DNA of 64,000 nt, taken from the NCBI RefSeq assembly GCF_017654505.1, contig NC_054553.1, positions 1,726,501 to 1,790,500 of the forward strand, given 5' to 3'. The stretch comes from Polyodon spathula (Eukaryota; Chordata; Actinopteri; Acipenseriformes; Polyodontidae). Position numbers and translations under genes: made by a program. Below are positions 41,675-59,389 of this stretch, piece after piece (within the stretch, counting starts at the first letter, position 1; each line of letters opens with the position of its first letter). The notes beneath the pieces are model-generated. The model was not told the origin of the DNA. It saw only the letters and a program-made list of their open reading frames with translations, and searched no databases.

Positions 41675-43610
41675 TTGTATCCAGTGCCCTAGAAGATGAA
41701 TGACCCAATTAAATGATCTTTTAAGTGTAATATGTAAAATTCACATGATAAAGGGAGGTGATGCTCATTTATTATCATCTGGAGTGGATTAACACATCAT
41801 TGTTAATGAATAATCTGCAGTTCATTTTTATTTTTCTAAAACACTTTTCCCAGATAAATTGTAAAACACATATATAAGCAAACCAGCAGCCTCTTGGAAT
41901 TGCACCAGAAAACACCAGCCTTCATGGTGTACAATGTAAAATTATTTTAAAGTATCTTCTGGTACCGTAGGTAAAACTCTTTGTATTAAAATAAACTGGA
42001 TACTGAGAAATGTGATATTATTAGAACAGGTGTCCACAACTACAGAAAATTGGGACTGTCCTGGTTAAATAATTGGCTAGTTGATATACAGCTAAGCCTT
42101 ACATGATAGTCTGTGGGGTATTCTTGTCAAACTTATGTTAAAAAGTAAAATCCTTCAGAGATTGTTTTTTGTAATACAGCCATGGCAACTAGAAAGACTG
42201 GGGAGCAGGGATCAACTCATTTGACAAAAAAGAAAAATCTTTCTGTAGAGGAAGCCAAAAAAAGAATTACATGAAAAGTGGCACTTAATATCACATCCAT
42301 TGTCCTCATATTTCACGCGTTACCTGTTTAATACCCTATTGTGTGTCTTTTGTACTGTTCTCAATTGTTGTTTGTTATTGTGCTTCTATCATCGTTTTCC
42401 ATGAACTATTCCAATAAAAAAAGACTTATAAAAAAGACTCCTCAAGAATGATAGTGGGGAGGTGAGGTGGGGAAGCATATCAGTGTTGCACAGGCTCAGG
42501 AAACAATGCTTCCTGTATGGGCTTCAGTGCACAGCCCTACACTAATATGCTTCCTTACCTTGCTAACCCATAATCGGAATTGTGGATCGGAAATAAAGAA
42601 TATTCTGCAGTGAATCCGGAACATCTGTGCCTCACAATTTAAACCCAAAACTTAATCATAACCCTAAAGTCACTATCAGATTGCAAAACTGCTATTCAGT
42701 CCTCCAGTGGGATGATTGAAAAACTATTATATGTAACTGATGCTATTCAAAGTGCGGACGCTCCCGGAGCACTTAGTACAGATGAAATGACAACCTGTAA
42801 ATATTTTAGCTATATGTTTTTATTGTATAGCTTCCCGATTGGTGGTTCTATTGGCACACCCCATCCACTGTGTTCTCCGGATTCTCTTGTTATGATTCCT
42901 CTCTACACCTCAAGCCATCTCTTCAGGTCTCTACTGTGTAATTAACCTTGCTGATCTGTCATTTTGTTCTTTTCACAAGTTATGTGGCCCCCTTCCATTT
43001 GATTCCCTTTTTCCATTTCCAAATCCTCTGTTTCTAAATCTAACAGGGGGGCTTAGGTCCTTGACATGTCAGTCAACCAGTCAAACATTAGTCATCCAAT
43101 TAGTGTGAGATAGAGATTGCATTTAGAAACATACAAAAAGCAATGGGATCCGTTTTCGGCTGATGCGCTTTGATATTAAACTCTTGTATCCTCATGGTGA
43201 TTGAAGTCCCTTTGAAGGAAGCACACTGGTTATTCTGCACAGACCAGGGTCATAGCCTCAGAAGAGGTGATTTTCCACATTGCCACCATACCTAGTAATT
43301 TTGTCTTCTGCATTCATAGCTAGATAAAGTGTCAACATAAATGCACAATCACAAAATGGATGCCAACTAATGTAACCAGTGTTAAAGGAAAAGCAGGTAA
43401 TGCAAAGGGATTTGGTTCAGCTATGTGACACTGGACCTGCTAACACTAATGGGCAGGGAAGGGTGGTGGAGGCACCCTGTTGTAATGGCTGCACAAGAGG
43501 AAAGACTCGTCAGTCTAGTTGCCTGTCAGTGTAAAGTTAGTTTAATACAAAATAAAAGCAGGGAAAATACTATTTATTTCATGCTAACTGTTTTTAAGAA
43601 AATGAATGAA
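41675..43610. other. non-coding stretch, nothing recognised
   Basis: No exon or clear repeat. Confidence 0.55.
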
Positions 43611-43917
43611 CGGTACTGGGTAACATTTGACATCGGAGTGTCTTAGTAGTTACTTAGTAAATATATGTGTACTTACTCATAATTACAATGTTGCAATGTA
43701 CTTATACTATACAATTGTATCAGAAAAGGGTTAGAGTTATGGATATGGTTAAGGATATGGTTAGGGTTATATCATGCAAACAATATACACATTAAGCACA
43801 TTTTAACTATGCATAATAGCATTGTAAGTATGTGTAAGTGCAATATATTTACTATTTAACTACTATGTAAATATACAGTAATTAGAGACACTACATGTAA
43901 CATGTTATCCGGTACTG
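43611..43917. mobile_element. complete palindromic MITE with 8-bp target-site duplication
   Basis: The element body is 43,619-43,909 (291 bp). It starts ggtaacatttgacatcgg and ends, read inverted, gataacatgttacatgtag. The direct repeat cggtactg flanks it at 43,611-43,618 and 43,910-43,917. Inside, left and right arms are inverted versions of each other around a centre of degenerate ggttagggtt units (43,727-43,772). It encodes nothing and would need transposase from elsewhere. An 8-bp duplication fits hAT-type transposases, but the ends are not the usual hAT sequence, so the superfamily is open. Confidence 0.9.
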
Positions 43918-46900
43918 ATGGGGCGTCATGACTTTTATCCAGTGCATCAACATCAAACCTAAACGGGCTAGACGGGCAAAGCAAACATCAAATATCCAAT
44001 TTGTTTATTTCATTGAAACAAGCAGGGAGATGGTTATCTGGATTACAGAACAGCTCCTGACAGCTCAAAAGCATGATCTTCGACTATCATAATAAAGCAG
44101 CTATGAAACAACTAGTCGACTCTGTTGCACAGTTGATCTACACTGGATCTGGAAATTATTTTGATTTTTATTTTTACTTATATGGAGTCAGGTATTGGGG
44201 TTTCAGTTGTTCCGTTTCCAGGAATGATGACATTATTCAAAAGAACACTTGAAGTTACTTTGATCTTTGTCTAGAGCTTTAATGTGTTATTTCCAGCTGC
44301 ACCTGTTTGTGGCAGTTCTCAGCCCAAAACATCATTACATAAATAAAACAAACAAAAAAATAAATTTCTAATGAGCATATGGGGTAAAATAAATTAAAGG
44401 AAAGTTGCAATGAGATTTCTAAAAGAAAAATGTATTACTGTTATTTATTATGAATGACCCTTTTAATATTTAATGAGGTTTATATAAGAAAACAAAGAAA
44501 GTATTTGTAAAAACAGAAAAATGAAATTGGGTGGATTGTTTAAAATACTGATCTGGAAAATCAGGCAGTCCTCAACAACACTACATGCTTTGATTCTTTA
44601 CTTTACCTGTGTGGACCCAGAGGCTGATCAGTAATAAATGAAATTCAGCATACTAGGGACTTGAATACATCGTTTCTGTTAGCTGTGGAATCAATTCACT
44701 CAGCAGTCTGGATCTACTCAAATAACTCTCCAGCATTATTTTAGGATATCTATTTGTACCATCGGTAACTCTTTGATGTATTCTCTTCAGAGCCTATGCG
44801 ACAGCCTTATCCATTGAATACACCAGGGGCTAGAGGGATCGATCCCAAAGTAATGCATTTTCTATTTTTAAAATCTTATTTCAATCTTGGGGTTTTCCAA
44901 TTTTCAGCTCATGAAGCAATGCCGTTCTTCCCTATTGGTTTGTCCCTAATTGCAGTATCTGTGCCACTCGTTCGTCAACCAGAGAAAACCAGAACAGAAG
45001 ACAGGCTTTTCATCAACACAAAAACAAACAAACGAAAGACCCACTCATGGGCGTAGACGATGACTGGATTTTGATAAATGGTAGGAATTAATTAATGTTA
45101 GCGTGTAAAATATATTGAAAGACATTTTAGGGCGCAAATATTGTTAAGTCTGTACTAAGATTGCAATATAATTTATTTTAGATGCATTATCATATTTTCA
45201 TTACTGTTTTTCCATTAGGGCAGGAACTGAAAGGCACATATCAAGCGTATTACAGAATGTAATTGTTAAGACAGAACAAAGGAATTGACCGTGCATCAAT
45301 TACATGACCTTGTTCGTTTACACTAATTTTGTTTATTCCTTTGCACTTTTTTTTTTTCTTAAAAATAGGGCTATCTAAATTATTTAAAGAAAGAGCATAT
45401 CAAATTATTATACCCTATCTGTATAGACAGCTTCACAAAACAAAATCCATGGTATTTAGGTCGCCCCCTCCCATTAGTCAATAGTTGTCAGTTAGCAGTT
45501 GTAGCAGTGCCAACACCTTTCTCATTTTATCCACAGGTACCAGGTGAAATCAAACTTTGCTCCATATGCTCAAGCGTACACTTTGTTTAATCTGCTGTCC
45601 TCGGGGATGCCTGAGCCATGTGACCATTCAGATTGGCTGCAGTGTGGAGCAGCTGAACATAGATTAAAGGAAGTATAGTCTGATATTAGTAGCCTACGTG
45701 AAGTGAAGTGCTCCCTCTCTCCGTTTTACGGCACATTTGGAATATGGGCTACATTTTTACATCAATATTTCAGTAAAAAGTTGCTTCGCATTGTGTTGTT
45801 TTATTTATTATAAACTTGAATGTTCATAGGCTTGTCTCTGGATTTGCCATCATACTATGTCAGAATCAAGCATTAAATATGTAGCAAAGTAGATCATAAT
45901 TCTTGTGTGAAACCAAAGACTTGGTATTGATGAAGGTTTTGTTTATGGGTGTACCTCTCCTAGCAATGCTGTGCACCCCCATACACAGAAAATGCATGCT
46001 GTGCAAAACTATTGATATTGTTCAACTGCAGTGTAGCCATCATGTTTCAATAGTACATGTCTTTAATAGGATATTTATTAAGACCAGCAAGCTACAATTC
46101 TGCCATGTTCCTCTTCCAAGCTGACACTATGTAGCATTCACTAAAGGGAGTAGAGTATTACAATATAAGCTTCAAAGCATATTGTGTGCAATGGCAAAGC
46201 TTTGTGGGCATTCAACTTATTTGCTCTTTCATGGTACATTACACCTGGCCCACAAGGAAATAACAAACTAACCTTGCATGTCTCAGGCGACCCCAACACT
46301 TTGGAAGACCAAAAATGTAGTTTGTTGTCTGTGGGGACGTGTGCCTCAAATACAGGAGCAATCGCATCGCATCCCCCCCGGAAGCACATGTATAAGTACA
46401 GTGTATTTACTGTGTAATTTAGAGACACTCAGTGGAAACTGGTACCATATTTTTGTCAGCTGCCTGTTTTACTCATCCAAGCAGTTGCTAGATGCATAGT
46501 GGTTTTTAAGCATTTAGTAGAGCCCTGAAGTAATTATGTTTGAGGCATTTGGAAATGCAGGCAAACTTTAATACCAGTAAAGTGGAACGCAGCTGGCATT
46601 TTCCATCTCATAACTACAAATCATTAAGGTCACTCTCAGTTTGGTTGCTGTAGATTCTCCTCTGTCCCCTGTGGCTTGGGGAGAATGTTAGAACACTTTT
46701 CTCAAAGGTGTTGTGAAGTTAAGTAATTTAGCAAGCCCACTCTTTATACTCTTTGTTGCTTTATTGATTGCTAAGATTTTTCCCATTAAAAAAATTAAAT
46801 AAATAAATAAATTTTGCAAGTGGTGCAGCAAATATCTCAGGGTCAATGTGTAGGTCACATCATTTGTGTCACAAGAGCTGTGGGTTTTCCAGTGTTACTG

Positions 46901-49596
46901 TTTGATTAATAAGCAGACTAATGCAGTTGTTTATTTTTTATAGATTTTTTTTTATATACCTGCTTAGTCAATTACAGTGAATATTCTGTTGAAAGATGTG
47001 TTATGAATTTAAGCTTCTCAAGAATCCTGTTGGGAAATATATTTTGGCTAATTCTTCTGTTGATCTCACGATGCTGTTTTCTTCTATAGTTTATATATTC
47101 AATATTTCGAAAGTGGCCAAGGATATATGTAAGCAACAACTAGAGAGTACCGATATACTTGTTAGGGATTAGTGTACACGTCACTTGACAACTATAGGTT
47201 TGTATTATGACTTGTTAAATATGTGTAGCTTTTGTACAGATGTATTTATTGAAGAAGTAAAAAAAAAAAACAATCAGTGCTCTTGGGAAGTGTAGCCAGT
47301 GATGTCTGGACTTGCTTTTTTTATGTACGTCCTTTTGCCAAGACACCACAGGAAAGCCAAGAGAAAGCTGTAAAGAGGACAGGTGTGCCTGCTGGTCATT
47401 CAATTGAAATAGTGGCTTTACGTCTTTGAGTGCAGCTGAGAAATTATATTTCACATTAGATGCATCTTGCTGGGATTAGAGATTAGGATCTTGAATTTGT
47501 GAGCCAATGTCCCAAATTAAATTAGGGAGGAAATGAATTGAGTTTTGGGCACTGCTGTGACTTGCTTCAGGACTGAAGGCAGCCTAAACTAAAAACATGC
47601 ACTCTTCTGTGCTACAGAGAGGATGAGGAGCACCAGTCCATTCAGAAAACTACAGTGAGTCGCTTTAGCATTCCAGTCAACAGCAGATGCATCCATGCGA
47701 ATGCAATTGCTTGCCATGATTCACTTAGTCTATGTCCTTATTAAGTCCAGCTGTAAATCTGTAATTTCATGACACAAGGTGTTCCATTCTATCCAGAGTG
47801 TCTCAAAGATTTTCAAGAATGAATTCTCTTTATCCTCAGATGAAACATGGCCTTACTTCAATCACTTTGCTTTATCTTCCACATCCCAGGTAAATTAGCA
47901 GTAAAAACATAATGGAAGCAGTCGATTCAATGTGAATTGAAAGCTTAAAGCCTATTCAATGTACAGCTGTATTGTCTCTAGAGCTTGGAAGCCAGCTACA
48001 ATGATACACACAAAGTGTGCAGTCCATAACACTCCCCAGCTGAACATTTCAATTAAACTGGATTTCAAAGAGAGCTATTACAGGGGAGACAATGACCACT
48101 TTTGACAACCAGGTTTTAGCGGATTCATCAATGTCAGTGGTCCTTTTGAAAGACATGTTTTCTGCACTGTATTACATTAGGTTAAAAATATGCCTGAAGC
48201 TGTGAATACCTCTGAACTTTCTTAAATGATATATTGAATTGACTGCCCTCGGACTATGCAATAAAGGGGACGCAGGAGGGCAGATGCACTGACATCCGGG
48301 CAATTTAAAAGCCCAGGAGACTAAAAGGGTCACTGGAAGGATCTGAATGTTAGCATACACAATCTTACCAGTCGTATCGACTCTGCATGCTAAAAACACA
48401 CCTAAATCTAAATGAAAGTCATGCAACATTGTAAAAAGCATTTTTTTGTTGTATCATTCTTCTGTATTTGAGTTATACATGCACTGGTACAGTTAAACAC
48501 GCCACATTGACAGGTAGCATTTGCCACGGGAATGAATAATGTGTTCCAACTGGATATAGCAAAAAAAAATCCAAAATCAATGAGGCCAGGAATTAATTCA
48601 ATGGAGAAGAAGCACAGGTATAAGAAAATACTGTCACGCGCCATACAAACTTACACTTGAGATCAGTTTTGCTGAAGCAAATAGTTGACTCTGGCATTTA
48701 AGTGAATTTTAAATTAACATAATAGCTCAAGGATTTCTTTAAAGATTAAAATCTTTACTTCAATATTAAACAAATTGCTTTCTGCCTCCTAGCTTTCTGG
48801 CAGTATAAATCATCTAAGAGGAGTCCTGGCAGATTCTTACCAGGACTTCAGAACTTTCAAACATCTTTTTTTTTTTTTTTTTTAAACAATGCAAGTGCAA
48901 ACGTTAAAAATAGACAGGCTTAATCATAGTTGATGAACAAAAAAATATTTGATTGATTACTACTGTAATTATACCAGCAATCAATGATGCATACACAGAG
49001 GTAAGTGGTCATTAGCTGAAGTTCGCACTTGTATTCTGATTACATTCACAATGTGTGCGAATTTTATAATTTGAGAAAATTCCATATTAGCAATAGAAGT
49101 TTGGAACCAGTTGTATTGCCGGATTTGTACAGAACCCTTGTGGCACTATGACAGTCCCTTTGCACATTCGCCCAAACCCATGGAAATTATTATTTATGAC
49201 CAAACCAAAAATCATGTGCATTTGTTTTGGTCCGTGGAACCGAGTGTTTATATTTTAAACTGAATCGTTTAACAAAATAACAAAAATTAGGAACAGATTG
49301 CAATGAACAACTGACAGGCAATGCAGATGTATGGTACTGTAAAATGTACATTTCATCCAAGCTTACACTTTGGAACATTGAAATACATAAAAGCACGCCT
49401 AAATAATTAAAACAATTATTTTGGTTATAAAATGAACTGGCAATTCTCTATATAAGAAAAGTGTGGTAATAAGTAATAGTACAAAATCTAATTTAACAGG
49501 ACAAAAATCTTTGTGTTTTTTGTTGTTGTTGTTCCGAGTGCATTAGATGTTACGCCTCCTCCAGACTATTCTGTGTTTATAATAATGTGTAAAAAT
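43918..49596. other. non-coding stretch with a MITE fragment
   Basis: No exon found. A short MITE fragment lies at 46,391-46,431. Segments around 47,460-47,560 and 48,190-48,340 have balanced composition and no repeat character and may be conserved non-coding elements; this is only an impression. Confidence 0.45.
46391..46431. mobile_element. fragment of the palindromic MITE family
   Basis: Reads gtataagtacagtgtattta then ctgtgtaatttagagacact, matching the right-hand end of the elements at 36.8 and 43.6 kb. Confidence 0.6.
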
Positions 49597-50745
49597 GTGC
49601 TTTGAATCCAGTTCTGTTTGTGTCCTCTCATCCTGCTGTGTTCAATGTGCTTTGACTCCAGTTCTGTTTGTGTCCTCTCGTCCTGCTGTGTTCAACGTGC
49701 TTTTAATCAGGTTCTGTTTGTGTCCTCTCATCCTGCTGTGTTCAATGTGCTTTGACTCCAGTTCTGTTTGTGTCCTCTCGTCCTGCTGTGTTCAATGTGC
49801 TTTGACTCCAGTTCTGTTTGTGTCCTCTCATCCTGCTGTGTTCAATGTGCTTTTAATCAGGTTCTGTTTGTGTCCTCTCATCCTGCTGTGTTCAACGTGC
49901 TTTTAATCAGGTTCTGTTTGTGTCCTCTCGTCCTGCTGTGTTCAACGTGCTTTTAATCAGGTCAGGTTCTATTTGTGTCCTCTCGTCCTGCTGTGTTCAA
50001 CGTGCTTTTAATCAGGTTCTGTTTGTGTCCTCTCATCCTGCTGTGTTCAATGTGCTTTTAATCAGGTTCTGTTTGTGTCCTCTCATCCTGCTGTGTTCAA
50101 TGTGCTTTTAATCAGGTTCTATTTGTGTCCTCTCATCCTGCTGTGTTCAATGTGCTTTTAATCAGGTTCTGTTTGTGTCCTCTCATCCTGCTGTGTTCAA
50201 CATGCTTTTAATCAGGTTCTGTTTGTGTCCTCTCGTCCTGCTGTGTTCAACGTGCTTTTAATCAGGTTCTGTTTGTGTCCTCTCGTCCTGCTGTGTTCAA
50301 CGTGCTTTTAATCAGGTTCTATTTGTGTCCTCTCATCCTGCTGTGTTCATCGTGCTTTTAATCAGGTTCTGTTTGTGTCCTCTCGTCCTGCTGTGTTCAA
50401 CGTGCTTTTAATCAGGTTCTGTTTGTGTCCTCTCGTCCTGCTGTGTTCAACGTGCTTTTAATCAGGTTCTATTTGTGTCCTCTCGTCCTGCTGTGTTCAA
50501 CGTGCTTTTAATCAGGTTCTATTTGTGTCCTCTCGTCCTGCTGTGTTCAACGTGCTTTTAATCAGGTTCTATTTGTGTCCTCTCGTGCTGTGTTCAATGT
50601 GCTTTTAATCTTCTATTTGTGTCCTCTCGTCCTGCTGTGTTCAATGTGCTTTTAATCAGGTTCTATTGGTGTCCTCTCATCCTGCTGTGTTCAATGTGCT
50701 TTTAATCAGGTTCTATTGGTGTCCTCTCATCCTGCTGTGTTCAAT
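49597..50745. repeat. 50-bp minisatellite, 23 copies
   Basis: The unit is gtgcttttaatcaggttctg / tttgtgtcctctcgtcctgc / tgtgttcaac, 50 bp. Twenty-three copies start at 49,597, 49,647 and so on to 50,696. The period is exactly 50, except for a 5-bp insertion in the eighth copy (a doubled gtcag) and copies 20 and 21, which are 47 bp. Three of the first five copies, plus the first in a slightly different form, carry tttgactccag or tttgaatccag in place of ttttaatcagg. Other variable positions are few, and two of them are CpG sites. The flanks are single-copy. Open frames through the array are by-products of the repeat. Confidence 0.98.
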
Positions 50746-53542
50746 GTAATGTTCTGACATGAGGTAACTGTAGGCGGTTAAGGATTTGATCAGCGTCAAT
50801 AAAACCCCCTCTATCCAGACGGAAGAGATTCTTTTCAGCCAAGTTGCCCTTTTCAAATGCAATCATCGACTGCACTGTATTGTGGCCAATGTATTTGTGT
50901 TTTTGCGTTTAAAAAAAAAAAAAAAAAAAAATCATTAAAACAGTGTGGTGATATAAAAAGTTGATGCATTTTCACAGGGACACATTTATTGATAGATGGT
51001 GTCTTGAAAACCAGCAGGAATGATTTTGTTCTTTTAAAGGATTAGTGTGTCCATCATCATGCTGTACAGGGGGGCATGTCATGCAGATGATGCATGGTGG
51101 TGTTGCTGTGAGAATGGTGGGGGCATTGCAAATGGATGCTCAAACACATTGCAGTAATACAGAATTCACATGTTTTACCATCGTATGCCTCAATCCAATA
51201 ACACCTCCTTCTATCTCAACATGTCAACCCAAGTACTTACAGTATAACATCATGTTTCTATTACAAAACTGATTCATACAAAATAAAATACTTTACCTAG
51301 ATTTTGCATTAAAACTCAAATATTGGAAAGTGTTTATTAGGTGGGAAAAGTGAAAATAAATCACTCAAAAAATGATTACATGCTTAGAAAAGATGTACAG
51401 CAGAAAAAAAAAAAAAAACACTTTTCACTTCAGGCTGTAGCTTTAAAAGCCATATTTATGGGAAAATGAGTTTTCAGTTTTGGAAACCAGTAATATAAGA
51501 TGTGATATGCTGACAATCATTTTTGAGAATAAAATTGGATCTGTACTCCATTATTTGGTCTACAGCACATCAGAAGCGAACATCTTCAGGATCAATGATC
51601 TGGTGAAATGCTAAGCATGGAACACCAGAGAAATTGGTTCCATCCAGCTATACCCCGCCCCCCACAACTCCAAGTTTACCTGTCTTGTGCAAGCAAAACA
51701 GAAGACATCAGAAAATAACATTGGCCTTCCAACTAAAACCTAAAGACATGGGGGCAGAAGCATCTTTCTTTTCTTTTTTTCAGCCATCGATGCATGTAAA
51801 AGAGAAGGTGGCCTTTTAAAATACAACGCCAGCAAAAAGACTAGACTTCAGCACTGCCTGGATACATTAAGAGATGCATGAACACACTTGTATGACCTGC
51901 TAGACAGACAGCAATCCAATTTACCGCTGCAGCATGCCTAAAGAGGAAAGAGTGCAACTCTGCAGACAGGCACTCAAATATCTGTGCTTGATATAATTCC
52001 GATTTACATTTAAATTGACAGTATTTTAATTGTATCACGAGCATCTAAAATAAACTTTTATCATGGGCATGAATGGCAAAAATACAATCCATATTTAGAA
52101 ATGCAGGCTTTGGCAAACAAGCTCTTGTCCAAATGCTCATTACTGAACAAATGCTGTCTAATGTTTGGTAATGTAAGGGAGGTGGAATTGTTATATATGT
52201 GCAAGTATTGGATCAAGTATTTAACAGCAGGTAAAATATGAGACAATATCCATATTGATTGCAATCAAGAAACTCCAATTGGAAATGTATTTTAATCCTC
52301 ATTACTGCAAGTGCACCAAGTTTATGCATTTTTGTGATTTTGCTGGGAGTTGGTGTGTTATCTCTGCTACAGTATATTAGAGGTAGGGCAGCTGCCAAAA
52401 CAATTTTATACATGTATAAATGGGAGTAACATTCATTTAGCTTTATAAAAAAAGTTACCTTGCCGTCGCTGTGTGATTACTTATTTTAATGCCATACTTT
52501 TATAAAATACTACTAATAATACTGAGCATAAGAAAGCTGGTAGGAAGCAGCGTGTATGTTTTGTTTGGTTCATCTGTCTGCTAATACACTAAATTAAATT
52601 ACTTTTTATTCTACTTTTTCATATCCCACCAATCACCTCAAATAGCAGTACATACCATTGCTTATTTGTAAAATCAAGAAACTGTTTAGTGTTGTTACAT
52701 AAGGTAAAAATAAAAAGTCATGTTATTGTTCTAATATTAAAGTCTATTGTCTTGTTTAACAGAACAGAAACTATACCCGATTATCCCCAATTTATTATTA
52801 ATATTTAAGAACTCTAGTTTGTCTTTGCTTATATTCTTGTATAACTCATGTAGCACAGCACAGAATTTCTCCCTGCATATTCCTCGAGGACTTGTGCTAG
52901 TTTCGCACAGTAATGTGCTTGGCAAACAAATATAAAAATTAAACAAAGTATGACAATGGCACTAGTGTAACTTGGGGAAGACAAAGGAGAGAGGGAATAC
53001 AGAGATTTTCTTCAGTAGATGCCTTCTCCATCTTAATGATGCAAAGATATTGGTCCTCAAAACCTCACTGAGGAAGTACTGAGATTCACCCTTTCCTCAA
53101 CTTCAGCAAAGCAGGATGGCTCAGCATGTGTTAAACACAGTTCAATCTAATAAGACTCTGCAAAGCAAAGAAAGCCTGGGGGAGTATAATGGAAGCAGAG
53201 CTCCATGGATAAGGGAGAATATGCACACCTTTAAAAAGGACCAGGAAAGCAATGAAGCATGTTATGCACCATTAAGAACAGAGACAGTGTTACTGGTACT
53301 TTTTGAAGTAACACAAGTGTAATGAGTTCCCAAGGAAATATCACTTATCCATTACAATAATACTGTGCATACTGTACATTAGTATATACCATTACAGCGA
53401 AAAACAGCACAGCGTTATAACAGAAGGCGGCTTAGGGGGATTTTTGCTATGTTTGTAAACAATCATACTAAAATACAGTTCATGCAAATATTACTCCCAA
53501 GATCACATTACACTCAGCCCTGAGAAAACCATTTAGTAACAT
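50746..53542. other. non-coding stretch downstream of STEEP1
   Basis: No exon found. Contains an A run (50,911-50,930) and another at about 51,403-51,418. The 68-residue open frame at 53,116-53,322 has no recognisable sequence. Confidence 0.5.
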
Positions 53543-53548
53543 TTTATT
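53543..53548 (-). terminator. STEEP1: candidate STEEP1 polyadenylation signal
   Basis: Read on the minus strand this is AATAAA, about 560 bases past the STEEP1 stop. It would give a 3' UTR of ordinary size. Nearer candidates are ATTAAA at 54,081-54,076 and an AATAAA overlapping the stop codon at 54,112-54,107. Hexamers are frequent by chance in DNA this AT-rich, so the choice is only a suggestion. Confidence 0.3.
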
Positions 53549-54107
53549 TTGAAAGTATTCTTAAACATTTACAACTTTTACAAAAATTAAATCAGAGACA
53601 GATTTAACAAATACAAAACTGTCAAAAAAAAAAGGTATTACTAATAAAAGGTATTACTGATGCAGTTCTTACCACTGGACCCATTCTGTTCGTTCAAACA
53701 ATCACAGCTACAGCTTGCACTTTGTGACTTTTCCAGTGTTAAACTCTTTAATCTATTTTGACAGGCCTGGACTGTGTTTACAGGAGTAGCATTGCACTTA
53801 CATATTAATATCATTTCTAATACCAAAGTGTGTCTGTTTATATTCCTGTATTTGCTGTCCAGTACTACAGAACTGTGCCCAGATAGTCCTCTGACATGTG
53901 GTAGTTGAGGCTTTAGAGACTACTGAGGAAACTCTTCAACACACTGCAACAATGCAGTACAAACATAACAATAAAAGGTTGTTTTGGTCTGAAGATGAAT
54001 GAATTTGGAGGAAGTCTAACAGCAGAATGCATTGCTCAGCTGCGTAATGTCAGACAAACACAGCAAGAGAGGAGGTTTAATTTTGCAGTCATCATGAATG
54101 CATCGAT

Positions 54108-54170
54108 TTATTTGAACTGATTGTCGATCAATGTGCCCTTCATCTTCGCCTTCTTTGCTTCTAATTCAGC
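54108..54170 (-). CDS. STEEP1: STEEP1 terminal coding exon 8 (residues about 203-222, stop)
   Basis: This 63-bp coding end follows a catcag acceptor (AG at 54,172-54,171). It translates to AELEAKKAKMKGTLIDNQFK and a TAA stop at 54,110-54,108. This matches the C-terminus of the family as recalled, including the final NQFK. A lysine-rich helix continues from the previous exon. The stop codon lies inside a possible polyadenylation hexamer AATAAA (54,112-54,107). The transcribed exon must extend further into the 3' UTR, whose end I cannot fix. Confidence 0.96.
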   Translation of the reverse strand, partial: AELEAKKAKMKGTLIDNQFK

Positions 54171-59250
<5,080 letters not shown>

Positions 59251-59389
59251 TTTCTTGGGAGCCTCCTGTTTCTGACTGTATACACTTGTAGTCCCAACTC
59301 CTTGGCCAAATTTAACTAGTGCTCCGTCCACAATGAATGTTACTGGTGTGTTTTTCATTTGATGTTGGTAAAACAGCAACAGTCCACAT
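59251..59389 (-). CDS. STEEP1: STEEP1 coding exon 5 (residues about 95-141)
   Basis: This 139-bp exon has a ttttgcag acceptor (AG at 59,391-59,390). It completes the CxxC Lys codon and encodes [10 protein letters not shown], then [20 protein letters not shown] and APKK. This is the most variable part of the visible protein, with about eleven differences from human as recalled; one is CGLPLF becoming CGLLLF right after the CxxC. The 3' end is uncertain. Ending at 59,251 (donor gtcaga) gives exactly the family length and the conserved KK-VMMTK junction. Ending at 59,245 (donor gtatgt, a better consensus) would add Val-Arg in frame. I chose 59,251 on homology; confidence in the exon is high, in that boundary moderate. 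Confidence 0.93.

Noticed and set aside
49595..50111. Cysteine- and serine-rich open frames up to 103 residues
   Set aside because: They are translations of the 50-bp minisatellite. The unit length is not a multiple of three, so the frame rotates and ends at the tgcttttaa of the unit.
53116..53322. 68-residue open frame beginning MAQHVLNTVQSNK as an exon
   Set aside because: No recognisable homology, no convincing flanking splice sites, and it lies just past the STEEP1 3' end on the other strand.
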